Positions 8,353 to 17,880 are shown, numbered from the stretch's first letter. The stretch is 64,000 bases of DNA from Burkholderia sp. WP9 (GCF_900104795.1 NZ_FNTG01000001.1:1922001-1986000); one strand, 5' to 3'. The notes: generated from the letters alone by a model not told the origin. Numbers and translations are program-made.

Positions 8353-9090
8353 TCAGGAACCGCACGCAGCGCAGCCGCCTTGCGCCTTTTCTTCATAGCG
8401 GTCGTGATGCCTGACCCAGTCGGTCAGATTGCTGTCTTCATTGCGACCCTTCGGCGTGACGTCGAGATGCGCATAGGTATTGATGAAGCGTTCGTCACCG
8501 CGCCCATAGCAGGAATACGTGTGATACACGTCGCCGTTCTCGTCCTTGTAGAAGACACTGTGGCCGTGTTGTTCGTCGATGCCGACATCGTCCTCGGTGA
8601 AGTTGTAGAACGCTTTCTTGCTCGCCAACTCTTCCGGCGTGAACGACACGTGATAATCGAAATTGAAATCACTGCCGTTCGAGGACACCCAGGCGAAGGT
8701 CCAGCCCATGCGTTTCCTGAAGCTCTCGATCTTCGCGAGCGGCGCACGCGACACCGTCACGTAAGACACATCGTGATGTTCGAGATGCGTGACGATCCCT
8801 GTCATGTGATCCGACAGGAACGAGCAGCCGACGCAGCCCTCCTCCCAATCCGGGCCCAGCATGAAGTGATAGACGATCAACTGGCTGCGCCCGTCGAACA
8901 GATCGGTCAGCGTCTTGCGGCCTTGCGGCGTATCGAAGGTATAGGTCTTGTCGATCCTGACCCACGGCAGCGCGCGGCGTTTGCGAGCAAGTTCGTCGCC
9001 GGCGCGCATGTGCGCTTTTTCTTCGGCCAGCAATGCCCGGCTGGCAGCCAGCCATTCCTCCTGCGAGCCAATACGGTGTTGCGGTTCCAT
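8353..9090 (-). CDS. DUF899 family protein (thioredoxin-like fold)
   Basis: Protein of 245 residues matching the DUF899 family: EEWLAASRALLAEEK near the N terminus, WVRIDKTYTFDTPQGR, then the CVGCSFLSDHM motif with a CxxC-type pair, SRAPLAKIESFRKRMGW, and a cysteine-rich tail GGCAACGS. The family is thought to be thioredoxin-like; its reaction is unknown. The ATG at 9090 follows GGAGACGCAG; the upstream in-frame ATG at 9171 lies in the SRPBCC intergenic spacer and is not preferred. It is the third gene of an ArsR-SRPBCC-DUF899 operon, a recurring combination in proteobacteria. Confidence 0.88.
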   Translation of the reverse strand: MEPQHRIGSQEEWLAASRALLAEEKAHMRAGDELARKRRALPWVRIDKTYTFDTPQGRKTLTDLFDGRSQLIVYHFMLGPDWEEGCVGCSFLSDHMTGIVTHLEHHDVSYVTVSRAPLAKIESFRKRMGWTFAWVSSNGSDFNFDYHVSFTPEELASKKAFYNFTEDDVGIDEQHGHSVFYKDENGDVYHTYSCYGRGDERFINTYAHLDVTPKGRNEDSNLTDWVRHHDRYEEKAQGGCAACGS

Positions 9091-9176
9091 CTGCGTCTCC
9101 TTTGCCTGCATCGTGCAGGTCAAACAGCACACCCCGAAGGAATTCCCCGTGGGGACTTTGGGGACATGCAAACCAC

Positions 9177-9605
9177 TCAGGCCACGTAGCGTTCGAGCGA
9201 ATCGATCCCGTCTGTCCAGCCGCGGCGATGATCTTCGCGCTGAGCTTCGTCGGCAAGACGTTCATGTGTGAGCGTGAGCCACGTGCCGTCACCGTCCGGT
9301 TCCAGCAGCAACGTGACCTGCGATTCATGCTCCGGGCTATAGCGCCATATCCACGAGAAGACCAGCTTGCGGTCGGGCACCACCTCCAGATACTGACCGT
9401 TGACCTCGACTTCGTTGCCGTCCGGCTTGCGATACACGATCGCGTAACGCCCGTCGACGCGCACATCCAGTTCCGCGCGCACGACGTCCGCGCCGCCCGG
9501 ATGCATCCACGTCATGAATTGCGCCGGTTCCGTCCACGCGCGGAAGACTTTGGGGGGCGCGGCGTTGAGACGCCGCTGGAGGGTGAGGCTGGGCTGGGCG
9601 GACAT
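9177..9605 (-). CDS. SRPBCC / AHSA1-family protein
   Basis: Protein of 142 residues with the START-like Activator of Hsp90 ATPase (AHSA1) fold: LTLQRRLNAAPPKVFRAWTE at the N terminus, WMHPGG, then DGRYAIVYRKPDG and the tail helix GWTDGIDSLERYVA. These bind small hydrophobic molecules in a cavity; the ligand is unknown. The ATG at 9605 (MSAQPSL) fits the family; an upstream ATG at 9722 would run deep into arsR. The 5' 94 bases overlap the 3' end of the ArsR gene in another frame, so translation is probably coupled. Confidence 0.88.
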   Translation of the reverse strand: MSAQPSLTLQRRLNAAPPKVFRAWTEPAQFMTWMHPGGADVVRAELDVRVDGRYAIVYRKPDGNEVEVNGQYLEVVPDRKLVFSWIWRYSPEHESQVTLLLEPDGDGTWLTLTHERLADEAQREDHRRGWTDGIDSLERYVA

Positions 9606-9937
9606 GGGCTTTGCTCCTCTTCGACGAAAGCGGCCAGACGATCGAGTGATTCGGACCAGAAGCGCTGATAGCGGCCAAGCCACTCCATGGCTTCCTCCAT
9701 CGGCCCGGCGCACAGGCGGCACGCGACCGTGCGGCCGGTTTTGCTGCGCGTGATGAGACCCGCCTCGGACAGCACGTCGAGGTGTTTCATCACCGCGGGC
9801 AAGGAGATCGCAAACGGCTCGGCGAGTTCGCTGACCGACAGATCTTTCGACGACAGACGCGCGAGCAGCGCCCGCCGAGTCGGATCGGACAGCGCGGCAA
9901 AGGTGCGATTCAATAACGCTTCATCAAACTTAACCAT
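9512..9937 (-). CDS. ArsR-family transcriptional regulator
   Basis: Winged-helix repressor of 141 residues: FAALSDPTRRALLARLSSKD, then the recognition part SVSELAEPFAISLPAVMKHL and DVLSEAGLITRSKTGR. It lacks the metal-binding ELCVCDL motif of metal-sensing ArsR proteins, and belongs to the branch paired with SRPBCC genes. The start at 9937 sits inside the perfect repeat TTAACC-N4-GGTTAA, pointing to autorepression at the start codon. The last ~31 residues (Pro/Ser/Arg-rich) are encoded inside the overlap with the downstream SRPBCC gene and are probably not structured. Confidence 0.9.
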   Translation of the reverse strand: MVKFDEALLNRTFAALSDPTRRALLARLSSKDLSVSELAEPFAISLPAVMKHLDVLSEAGLITRSKTGRTVACRLCAGPMEEAMEWLGRYQRFWSESLDRLAAFVEEEQSPCPPSPASPSSGVSTPRPPKSSARGRNRRNS

Positions 9938-9945
9938 GAGGTTAA
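9930..9945. promoter_or_regulatory. Probable ArsR operator overlapping the arsR start codon
   Basis: TTAACC-ATGA-GGTTAA, a perfect 6+6 inverted repeat. The start codon of the minus-strand ArsR gene is at 9937-9935, inside the repeat, so a bound repressor would cover the start of its own message. Confidence 0.55.
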
Positions 9946-10207
9946 CTATAGAAACGAAGCGACGAATGTCAAGGACAGGTACGCGTTTTCGCAAAAGCGC
10001 ACCGCAAGCGGCGTGGGGAGTACGATAAAAAAGATACGCGGCGCACCGCAGATGAAGCCTGCCGCACGCCGCGTCAAGGTGGAGAACAACCGACTACAGG
10101 CTCGAGTAATGCGGCCGGTATCGCGCCACGTTGCTCTCGCTTTCCAGCACAAATTCAATCGCTTGAAGCGCGGCGTCAAGCAACGCCCCGCTCACTGCCT
10201 GCCACGG

Positions 10208-11590
10208 TCAGATCGCCCAACCGCCGAGATAGAAGCCGACCAGCACGATAGCGATGGCAACCGTGCCCACGTTCAGCTTGCGGTACTCGCCGCTGACCAC
10301 ACGGCCGATCACGAGCGTCGCGAAGCCGAGCATGATGCCTGTCACGATGTTGGCGGTCAGCACGATGAACACCGCGCACATCAGGCCCGACATGGAGTCG
10401 ACCATGTCGTCCATATGCAGCTTGCTGACGTTCGAGAGCATCAGCAGGCCGACGTACATCAGCGCGGGGGCCGTCGCATACGAAGGCACGAGGCCGGCGA
10501 GCGGCGAGAAGAACATCACCACGAGGAACAGCAGACCGACCACCGCGGCCGCCATGCCGGTCTTCGCGCCGGCGGCCACGCCCACCGTCGATTCGATATA
10601 CGCCGCCGCCGGCGCGCCGCCGAGCAGGCCCGAGAAAATCGAGCTCAGCGAATCGGCCGTCAGCGCGCGGCCACCGTTGATGATGCGGCCGTTTTCATCG
10701 AGTTGCCCGGCTTGTCCCGCGACGGCGCGGATCGTACCCGTCGCGTCGAACACCGCGGTCATCACGAGAGCCAGCACGCTCGGCAGCACTGCCATCGACA
10801 ACGCGCCCTTGATGTCCATCGCGCCGATCAGCGAAGCGTGACCCGGCGCGCTCAGCGACGGCACGGCGAACACGCCGTGGAACGACACGGCCGGATCGAT
10901 GGCGAGCGCGATCGCCGAAATCGCCACGATCACGATCAGGATCGAGCCCGGTACGCGGCGGCGCACCAGACCGAAGATGGCCGCGAGTCCCGCCACCGAC
11001 ATCAGCGCCGGCAGCGCCGTGATATTGCCGAGCGACACCGGCAGACCCGCGCCGGGATTCTTCACGACGAGACCCACGTCGTTGGCGGCGATCAGAAGCA
11101 GGAACAGGCCGATGCCGATCCCCGTGCCGTGCGCGATGCCTGTGGGCAGATTGCGCAGAATCCATGAACGCACGCCCGTCACCGAGATCGCGGTGAATAC
11201 GACGCCCATCAGGAACACCGCGCCGAGCGCGACGTTCGGCTGCAGCCCCTTGCCGAGCACGAGGCCGAACGCGGTGAACGCCGTCAGCGAAATCGCGCAG
11301 CCGATCGCGATCGGCAGACGCGCCCACACGCCCATCAGCAGCGAGCCGAAGGCCGTGGTCAGACACACGGCGACGAACACCGCACTCGTGTCGAAGCCCG
11401 CTTTGCCGAACATGCCCGGCACGACGAACACGGAATAGACCATCGCGAGGAAGGTCGTGATACCCGCGACGATTTCCTGACGCTGCGAACTGCCGCGTGA
11501 AGAGATTTCGAAATAGCGGTCGAGAAAGCCCTTTCCGTCGAATGATTCGGTGCCGACTTCAGAAATCGGTTGGGCGTGGGGTTCCATCAT
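10208..11590 (-). CDS. NCS2-type purine permease (guanine/hypoxanthine, AzgA-like)
   Basis: Inner-membrane nucleobase permease of 460 residues with 12-14 hydrophobic segments. Features of the AzgA/PbuG branch: [20 protein letters not shown] at the N terminus, [45 protein letters not shown] and [20 protein letters not shown]. The likely cargo is guanine, hypoxanthine or adenine with H+. The ATG at 11590 has AAAGGAGG 8 bp upstream; a longer reading from 11731 adds no family sequence. It stands alone. The upstream 11591-12053 stretch holds no gene I can support; I saw no purine-riboswitch core there, only a small GGCCGT/ACGGCC hairpin in the leader. Confidence 0.9.
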   Translation of the reverse strand: MMEPHAQPISEVGTESFDGKGFLDRYFEISSRGSSQRQEIVAGITTFLAMVYSVFVVPGMFGKAGFDTSAVFVAVCLTTAFGSLLMGVWARLPIAIGCAISLTAFTAFGLVLGKGLQPNVALGAVFLMGVVFTAISVTGVRSWILRNLPTGIAHGTGIGIGLFLLLIAANDVGLVVKNPGAGLPVSLGNITALPALMSVAGLAAIFGLVRRRVPGSILIVIVAISAIALAIDPAVSFHGVFAVPSLSAPGHASLIGAMDIKGALSMAVLPSVLALVMTAVFDATGTIRAVAGQAGQLDENGRIINGGRALTADSLSSIFSGLLGGAPAAAYIESTVGVAAGAKTGMAAAVVGLLFLVVMFFSPLAGLVPSYATAPALMYVGLLMLSNVSKLHMDDMVDSMSGLMCAVFIVLTANIVTGIMLGFATLVIGRVVSGEYRKLNVGTVAIAIVLVGFYLGGWAI

Positions 11591-12053
11591 GATGAGTGCC
11601 TCCTTTATCAGCGTGCTGAAACGGCCGTCGATACGGCCGCCATCAGGTTCGTCTCGTTGCGTTGATTTAATGTGGGATGTGATCTTTTTTTGCTGTCTCG
11701 AAATGTAGGGCAACACAAATATGTCTCCCATCGCATGATTGGCATGCCCGACATGTCGCGACGCTTATATCGTTCAGGGGACGGCAAACCCGCTTCATAG
11801 CCCGCGCGTTTACACCTACGGTCTGTCACAAAGATATGAAAGGGTTTTGAGAGGTTCGACGCGTCTCAATGGACCGCGGCCATGCGACCGTGCGAACAAT
11901 CGGCCCGGTGCGGCATGAACCATGCTTGGGGCAACCTGTCAGACTGCCTGCAAAACCGGAGCCGCCCAACGTCGCGGGTTACACTCTGGCCCGTACCTGT
12001 CTTAACTGCGGCGGCCCACGGGCCGTTCGCACCGGCCCATGGAGTCCTTCTTG

Positions 12054-13043
12054 ATGAGCGGCGGTTTTTCGCGTCCTGCCTGGCGTCTCTTGCTTCTTGC
12101 TGTGTTCGCGCTATTCGCGCTGTCCGGTTGCAGCAGCTTGCTGTGGGGTCCGCAGCAGGCGCCGATCGTGGACGCCACGGTGATGCCGGTCGAACCCGCA
12201 AGCGCGCCAGTGGCCGCCTCCGCGCCCGAACCGGTCGAGACCGAAGCGGCCGAACCCGAGCAGCCGAGGAAGCCGAAGAAACCGGTCGTCAAGCCGCACA
12301 AGGTCGAGCCTCCGCCGCCGGTTGTCACGCCTGCGCCACCGCCTCCCCCGCCCGCGCCGCTGATCGTGCTGCGCACCATCGAGCGCAACGAGGCGCGCGC
12401 GCTGCTCGACAGCGAAGTGCAGAAGCCCGACGGCAAAGTGGTCGGCCGCGCGGTCGATCTGATCGCGGACGCCGGCGGCAAGCCGCGCGAAATGGTCGTG
12501 AATCTGCAGGGTTTCCTGGGGGTCGGCGACCGCAAGGTGAACTTCCCGTGGGGCGCGTTCCGCTTCACGCCGACTGCGAAAACCGCGCCCATCACGCTCA
12601 ACGCCGCCGCGATTCCGGCGAATGCGGCCAAAGCCGCTGCCGTTTTGCAATTGCCGCTGATCGACGCCACCGTCGAGCGCTCGAACGGCGCCAAGGTCGG
12701 CCGCGTGATCGACGTGCTGATCGACGCCAACGCACAGCCGCAGGCGGTCGTGCTCGACGTCAACGGCATGGTCAGCACCGAACGGCGCACGATTGCCGCC
12801 AGTTGGTCGGCGCTGCGCTTCGTCACCAAAGACAAGGAGCTGCATCCGCTACTCGAGTTGAGCGATGCGCAGATCAACGCAACGCCGCCTTATGCGAGCG
12901 ACAAACCGATCCGCGCGGTGTCGCCGGCGCCGCCTCCCGCGCCAGCGCCTGCCCCTGCTCCGGCTTCCGCGCCCGCCGCCGTTGCGGCGCCTGCGGCCGC
13001 GGCCACGACTACGGCGGTTTCCAACGCACGGGCGGCCCGATGA
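12054..13043 (+). CDS. Lipoprotein with two PRC-barrel domains
   Basis: Envelope lipoprotein of 329 residues. The signal peptide runs to the lipobox LFALSGC near residue 24. A Pro/Ala/Lys-rich linker (about 35-100) precedes two PRC-barrel units: IERNEARALLDSEVQKPDGK followed by VGRAVDLIADAGG, and DATVERSNGAKVGRVIDVLI followed by DANAQPQAVVLDV. The C-terminal ~45 residues are a low-complexity Ala/Pro tail. PRC barrels serve as docking or RNA/electron-transfer adaptor folds; the role here is unknown. The start at 12054 has GGAG 9 bp upstream. The gene ends in an ATGA overlap with the MFS transporter, so the two are probably translated together. Confidence 0.85.
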   Translation: MSGGFSRPAWRLLLLAVFALFALSGCSSLLWGPQQAPIVDATVMPVEPASAPVAASAPEPVETEAAEPEQPRKPKKPVVKPHKVEPPPPVVTPAPPPPPPAPLIVLRTIERNEARALLDSEVQKPDGKVVGRAVDLIADAGGKPREMVVNLQGFLGVGDRKVNFPWGAFRFTPTAKTAPITLNAAAIPANAAKAAAVLQLPLIDATVERSNGAKVGRVIDVLIDANAQPQAVVLDVNGMVSTERRTIAASWSALRFVTKDKELHPLLELSDAQINATPPYASDKPIRAVSPAPPPAPAPAPAPASAPAAVAAPAAAATTTAVSNARAAR

Positions 13044-14293
13044 CAGGCCGCACACTGGTAACAGCGCGCAGCTTGCGCGCGCTCGATTGGCTGAATTTTT
13101 TCGTCGCCAACGTGCAAACAGGGTTTGGACCGTTCATCGCGTCCTACCTCGCCTCGCATAAGTGGACGCAGGGCGAGATCGGCATGGCGCTGTCTGTAGG
13201 CACGATCAGCGCGATGGTGAGCCAGGTGCCTGGCGGCGCCGCCGTCGATGCGTTGCGCAACAAGAAAGGCGCGGCCGCCTGGGCGATTTTCGCGATCATC
13301 CTGAGCGCGGTGCTGCTGGCTGTCAGTCCGACGGTGCTGCCGGTGATCGCCGCCGAGGTGTTTCACGGCTTCGCGAGTTGCATGCTGACGCCGGCGCTCG
13401 CCGCGATTTCGTTCGCGCTGGTGGGACGGGCGAATCTCGGCGACCGGCTGGGGCGCAATGCGCGCTGGGCGTCGATCGGCAGCGCGGTCGCGGCCGGACT
13501 GATGGGCCTGTTCGGCGAGTACTACTCGCCGCGCGCGGTGTTCTGGCTGACCGCCGCGCTCGCCGTGCCCGCCCTCTTCGCGCTGACGATGATCCAGCGC
13601 ACCGACACCGTCGAATTACCGAAGGCCGCGCCGACGCCGCAGCAGATCGAACGGCGCGAGAGTCTGCGCGAATTGCTGCGCGACAAGCGGATGCTGCTGT
13701 TCGCGGCGTGCATCGTGCTGTTCCATTTGTCGAATGCGGCGATGCTCAATCTTGCCGCCGGCGAAGTGACGGCCGGCATGGGCGACAACGTGCAACTCGT
13801 GATTGCGGCGTGCATCATCGTGCCGCAGGCGATCGTGGCGATCATGTCACCGTGGGTCGGGCGCTCGGCCGAACGTTGGGGACGCCGGCCGATTCTGCTG
13901 CTCGGGTTTTCAGCGCTGCCGATACGGGCGTTGCTGTTTGCCGGAATCAGCAGCCCTTATTTGCTCGTGCCGGTGCAGATGCTCGACGGTTTGAGCGCCG
14001 CCGTGTTTGGGGTGATGTTGCCGCTGATTGCCGCCGATGTGGCCGGCGATAAGGGACGCTATAACCTGTGTATCGGATTGTTCGGGTTGGCTGCCGGGAT
14101 TGGGGCTACGTTGAGTACCACTGCGGCTGGGTTCGTGGCGGATCATTTTGGGAATGCCGTGAGCTTTTTTGGTCTCGCCGCGGCTGGGGCGTTGGCTGTT
14201 TTGCTCGTGTGGGCGGCCATGCCGGAGACTCGCGAGGCGGCTGCTGACGGGGAGGCGCCGGTGGCGGATGGGGAGAAGTCGGCGGCTCGGTGA
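13040..14293 (+). CDS. MFS transporter
   Basis: Major facilitator of 417 residues with 12 hydrophobic segments; DALRNKKGAAAW after segment 2 and VGRSAERWGRRPILLLG in the second half are the typical cytoplasmic loops. It resembles drug/metabolite efflux members, but cargo is unknown. The start is the ATG overlapping the lipoprotein stop (ATGA at 13040); the same frame stays open far upstream to 11882 but that part is out-of-frame shadow of the lipoprotein gene. The last 200 bp switch to strongly G/T-rich codons (GGG, GGT, TTG) unlike the first kilobase, next to the repeat at 14351. Confidence 0.88.
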   Translation: MTGRTLVTARSLRALDWLNFFVANVQTGFGPFIASYLASHKWTQGEIGMALSVGTISAMVSQVPGGAAVDALRNKKGAAAWAIFAIILSAVLLAVSPTVLPVIAAEVFHGFASCMLTPALAAISFALVGRANLGDRLGRNARWASIGSAVAAGLMGLFGEYYSPRAVFWLTAALAVPALFALTMIQRTDTVELPKAAPTPQQIERRESLRELLRDKRMLLFAACIVLFHLSNAAMLNLAAGEVTAGMGDNVQLVIAACIIVPQAIVAIMSPWVGRSAERWGRRPILLLGFSALPIRALLFAGISSPYLLVPVQMLDGLSAAVFGVMLPLIAADVAGDKGRYNLCIGLFGLAAGIGATLSTTAAGFVADHFGNAVSFFGLAAAGALAVLLVWAAMPETREAAADGEAPVADGEKSAAR

Positions 14294-14350
14294 TGGGGGT
14301 GCTTTTTTTGCCTGGCGGCGGTTTGTTTTTTTGTTGTGGTTTTTTGGGGT

Positions 14351-14593
14351 GTTGGCCTTTCCTTGCTTTGTTAGTGGTCTATCGGCGTTGCCCCTGTGCG
14401 GGGCGGCACCTCCTTTCTTTGCCGCGGCAAAGAAAGGAGGCAAAGAAAGCCGCTTTGAACCGCCAGCTCATAAGCGGGTCCCCCGCGCAGCCACGGTAGT
14501 GGTGCATCTGGAATCCGTGCCCTCGCACACTCCGCGTTTGTGACAAGGCCATCATTCTTCCGGCGGCGCTGCGCGCGCCGTCGCGGTAGTTCG
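14351..14593 (+). repeat. Dispersed-repeat-like element, copy 1 (inverted relative to copy 2)
   Basis: About 240 bp that recur in inverted orientation at 14872-15112 with scattered differences. It contains a perfect 32-bp palindrome at 14409-14440 (arms CCTCCTTTCTTTGCCG and its complement). It starts 57 bp after the MFS stop codon. No gene is evident in it. Such CTTTGCCGCGGCAAAG elements look like a genome-wide intergenic repeat, but only these two copies are visible here. Confidence 0.85.
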
Positions 14594-14670
14594 GCAAAAC
14601 GTTTGTAGTTCAGGGATCGGTCTGCGATGCGCGGCCGCGATTTTTTGATCTCTTTCGGCGGCCACGATAG

Positions 14671-14871
14671 TTAGGAAAACTGAGCGCGAATAGAATTCAT
14701 CGCTTCTTTCCTAATCGGATTCGCCATGGTGGCTGCCGTCTCCGCGGCAGTCGCCAGCTTGGCAAGAGGATCTGGATTGACGACGCTCGCAAGGAAAACT
14801 GACGAGATTCTGGCTGCTTCGCTGGCTGATCCCGGGCGTTCAACCGATGGCGCCTGCATCGGTATAGGCAC
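14671..14871 (-). other. Spacer between repeat copies with a doubtful 66-codon frame
   Basis: The ~270 bp between the two repeat copies holds a minus-strand frame of 66 codons whose second half (AKLATAAETAATMANPIRKE) reads like ordinary protein. It has no good ribosome-binding site and I know no family for it. It could be the tail of a degraded gene carried between the repeats, or chance. Confidence 0.2.
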
Positions 14872-15112
14872 GAATGACCGCGACGGCGCGCGCAGCGTCG
14901 CCGGAAGAATGACGGCTGTGTCACAAGCGCCGAATGTGCGAGGACACGGATTCCAGATGCACCACTACCGTGGCTGTGCGAGGAACCCGCTTATGGGCTG
15001 GCGGTGTAAAGCGGCTTTCTTTGCCTCCTTTCTTTGCCGCGGCAAAGAAAGGAGGTGCCGCCCCGCACAGGGGCAACGCCAATAGACCACTAAGAAAGCA
15101 AGAAAGGCCAAC
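14872..15112 (-). repeat. Dispersed-repeat-like element, copy 2
   Basis: Inverted partner of 14351-14593, with the 32-bp palindrome at 15024-15055. It begins 40 bp past the stop codon of the minus-strand MFS gene, so each copy sits in the same orientation behind the 3' end of a converging transporter gene. The palindromes may act as transcription stops, but there is no T run. Confidence 0.85.
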
Positions 15113-15151
15113 AAACCAGAAGCCCAAAGCCCCGCAAAACCAAAAAAAACA

Positions 15152-16525
15152 CTACCCAATATCCCGCCCAGCAGTCTCCCGCATAAACGGCAACGGCAAC
15201 AAGGAAACCACCCCACACCCAATCAGATACCAAGCCGGCGCGAGATTACTCCCGGAAACCTGAATCAACCAGGTAGCAAAAAACTGCGCAAACCCACCAA
15301 AAATAGAAACCCCGAGACAATAAACAATCGACATCCCGGTAGCACGAATCTCACGCGGAAACATTTCCGGCAACATGACGATATTAGGCACTGCGGTAAA
15401 AGCAACCAGCACACCCAGCACCGCCACCACCGACAACAAAACCGGCACCGTAGGCGAAGCATTGATAATCATGAACGCCGGATAAACAGCCACGATCAGC
15501 AACACACGAGAAACCCACAGCACGCGCTTACGCCCAACACGATCCGACAACGCCCCTGCAAAAGGCGAACAGATCACCGTCACTACCGCAGCAGTCTACG
15601 CGGCCCAGAGCGCCGACGACATCGGCAAATGCAGAATCCGGATCGCGTACGTGGACAGATAAAACAGCACGATATAGTTCGCCGCCGTACCGCCGATCGT
15701 CGTCAGAACGCCCGTCGTAATCACGCCGGAATGCTCGCGAAACAGCTTGCGCACCGGCTGCGAGGCGGGCTGTAAAGCCGCCGCACTCCCGCCTGACTGC
15801 GGCGCCGAGCCGTCTTCGATACCCGGCAGCGTCTCATCCAGATGCCGCCGGATATAGATGCCGATCGGCCCCATCGCCATGCCGATCACGAACGGCACGC
15901 GCCAGCCCCAGCTCTCCAGCGCCGCGGTCGAAAGCGCCGCCGCCAACGCGACACCCAGCAGCGATCCGCACACGGTGTTCAAGCCCTGGCTCACGAACTG
16001 CCAACTACCGTAGAAGCCACGCGTTTTATTGCTACCGTATTCAAGCAGCAGCGACGTCGACGCACCAATCTCACCACCCAGCGCAAAGCCCTGAATCAGC
16101 CGCGCGAGAATCACCAGCAGCGGCGCGGCGACACCAATCGCCGCATAAGTCGGCGCGAACGCGATGATCGCGGAACCGAGCGTCATCAGCCACAGGGTGA
16201 GGCTCATCGCGGCCTTGCGGCCCGCGCGATCGGCATACGCCCCGAGCACGATGCCGCCCACCGGCCGCATGATGAAACCCACGCCAAACGTGCCGACCGC
16301 AAGCATCAGTTGCGCAAGCTGCCCTTCCACCGGGAAATACAGCTTGCCGATGATCGTCGCAAAGAAGCTGTAGATCGTGAAGTCGAAAAACTCGAGGCCG
16401 TTGCCGAGCGTAATCGCGGCAATCGCTTTAGCGTGGCTCGCGCGCCTCGCCGGTTGCGCTGCCGTCGCACTCTGCATGCTCAACGCTTCGGTGCCCGCGG
16501 GTTGCGGTGTGGCGGAATAGTCCAT
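15152..16525 (-). pseudogene. MFS metabolite:H+ symporter, interrupted by an in-frame TAG
   Basis: An intact frame of 458 codons except for a TAG at 15596-15598, which splits it into an N-terminal ~309 residues and a C-terminal ~148. The N part shows NGLEFFDFTIYSFFATIIG, RPVGGIVLGAYADRAGRK and GGEIGASTSLLLEYG, typical of the metabolite:H+ symporter (ProP/ShiA-like) family. The C part resumes with [17 protein letters not shown], another MFS loop. The first segment ends in SALWAA and the next reads TAAVVTVIC, so nothing else is missing. The start at 16525 follows GGAGA. It probably formed an uptake/hydrolysis pair with the M20 hydrolase upstream. As given, the protein would lose its last 4-5 membrane segments. 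Confidence 0.85.
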
Positions 16526-16590
16526 CTGTGTCTCCGTGATGTGCTTCCTGCAGATGCGCGGCTTGACCCGCCCATGCAAACGCTGCTGCG

Positions 16591-17763
16591 TCAGACCAGA
16601 AACGCCTGCGCGAGTCTCACCCAGTAAGCCGCGCCGGTGGCAAGGCAATCGTCGTTGAAGTCGTAGCCGGGGTTGTGGACCATGCAGCCGCCCTCGCCGT
16701 CACCATTGCCGATGATGAGGTAGCTGCCGGCGCAACGCTCCAGCAGGAACGCGAAGTCTTCGCTGCCGGTGAGCGGCTGCATATCGGCGATCAGGCCGCC
16801 TTCGCCGAGCCAGTCGAGCGCGACTTGCCGCGCAAGACCGGTCATTGCCACGTCGTTGACGAGAACCGGATAGCGGCGCTGATAGTCCACATGCGCCTGC
16901 GCGCCGAACACGGCCGCCTGGCCGCACGCCACCGCCGTGATGCGCTCCTGCAAGTAATCACGTACCTCGGGTTTCAACGCGCGCACCGAAAGACGCATCT
17001 CGGCCGTCTCCGGAATCACGTTCGGCGCTTCGCCCGCGTGAATCGCGCCGACGGTAATGATCGCCATATCGAGCGGCGCGATGTTGCGCGAGACGATGGA
17101 CTGCAACGCGAGCACGATTTGCGCGCACACCACCACCGGATCGACCGCCTTATGCGGCACCGCGCCATGACCGCCGCGCCCGGTCACCTTGATGATCACC
17201 GTATCCGACGAAGCCATGAAAGACCCGGGCAGGAAGCCGAACTTGCCCGTCGGGAAACCCGGCATGTTGTGCATCGCAAACACGGCGTCGCACGGAAATT
17301 TGTCGAACAGGCCGTCTTCGAGCATTTTTTTCGCGCCGGCGAGGCCTTCTTCAGCGGGCTGGAAAATCAGATTCAACGTACCGTCGAAGCACTTTTCCTG
17401 AGCCAGATGTTTGGCCGCCGCGAGCAGCATGGCCGTGTGACCGTCATGGCCGCATGCGTGCATCTTGCCGGGCACCTTGCTCGCGTACGGCAGGCCGGTG
17501 GTCTCGTGAATCGGCAGCGCATCCATGTCGGCGCGCAGACCCAGTTTGCGCGTGCCGGCGCCAACTTTCAGTTGCCCGACAACACCCGTTTGACCCAGCC
17601 CGCGATGCACGGTATAGCCCCAGTCCTGCAAGCGTTCGGCGACCAGGTCGCCGGTGGCGAACTCTTCGTAAGCCAGTTCGGGCTGCGCGTGAATGCGGCG
17701 GCGCAGCGCGATCATTTCGTCTTCGAGTTCGGCGATGCCCGCCGGAATGGCCATGGTGTTCAC
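16591..17763 (-). CDS. M20-family amidohydrolase (hippurate hydrolase-like)
   Basis: Zinc-type amidohydrolase of 390 residues that cleaves N-acyl amino acids (hippurate, N-acetyl amino acids or similar). Family motifs: RRRIHAQPELAYEE, ADMDALPIHETTGLPYAS, the metal-ligand stretch HACGHDGHTAMLL, FQPAEEGLAGAKKM, GRGGHGAVPH for dimerisation, and TGSEDFAFLLE near the end. The start is probably the GTG at 17763 with GGAGA 6 bp upstream; the ATG at 17754 is possible. It is followed 65 bp later by the broken MFS gene, and a LysR gene diverges from it, so the three form one substrate-uptake, hydrolysis and control unit. Confidence 0.9.
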   Translation of the reverse strand: MNTMAIPAGIAELEDEMIALRRRIHAQPELAYEEFATGDLVAERLQDWGYTVHRGLGQTGVVGQLKVGAGTRKLGLRADMDALPIHETTGLPYASKVPGKMHACGHDGHTAMLLAAAKHLAQEKCFDGTLNLIFQPAEEGLAGAKKMLEDGLFDKFPCDAVFAMHNMPGFPTGKFGFLPGSFMASSDTVIIKVTGRGGHGAVPHKAVDPVVVCAQIVLALQSIVSRNIAPLDMAIITVGAIHAGEAPNVIPETAEMRLSVRALKPEVRDYLQERITAVACGQAAVFGAQAHVDYQRRYPVLVNDVAMTGLARQVALDWLGEGGLIADMQPLTGSEDFAFLLERCAGSYLIIGNGDGEGGCMVHNPGYDFNDDCLATGAAYWVRLAQAFLV

Positions 17764-17880
17764 GTCGTGTCTCCATCAATGAAAGCGTGAACCCAGCATA
17801 ACGACGCCGATTTACCAGCGGCAGGCGTAGAATCGTTGCGGCAGCAACCGCTGGTTGCCACCCTATTCGCTCATTGTCAG

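Noticed and set aside
11882..13039. N-terminal extension of the MFS gene to an 803-codon frame
   Set aside because: The extra part is an out-of-frame reading of the PRC-barrel lipoprotein gene; the ATGA overlap at 13040 gives a normal MFS start.
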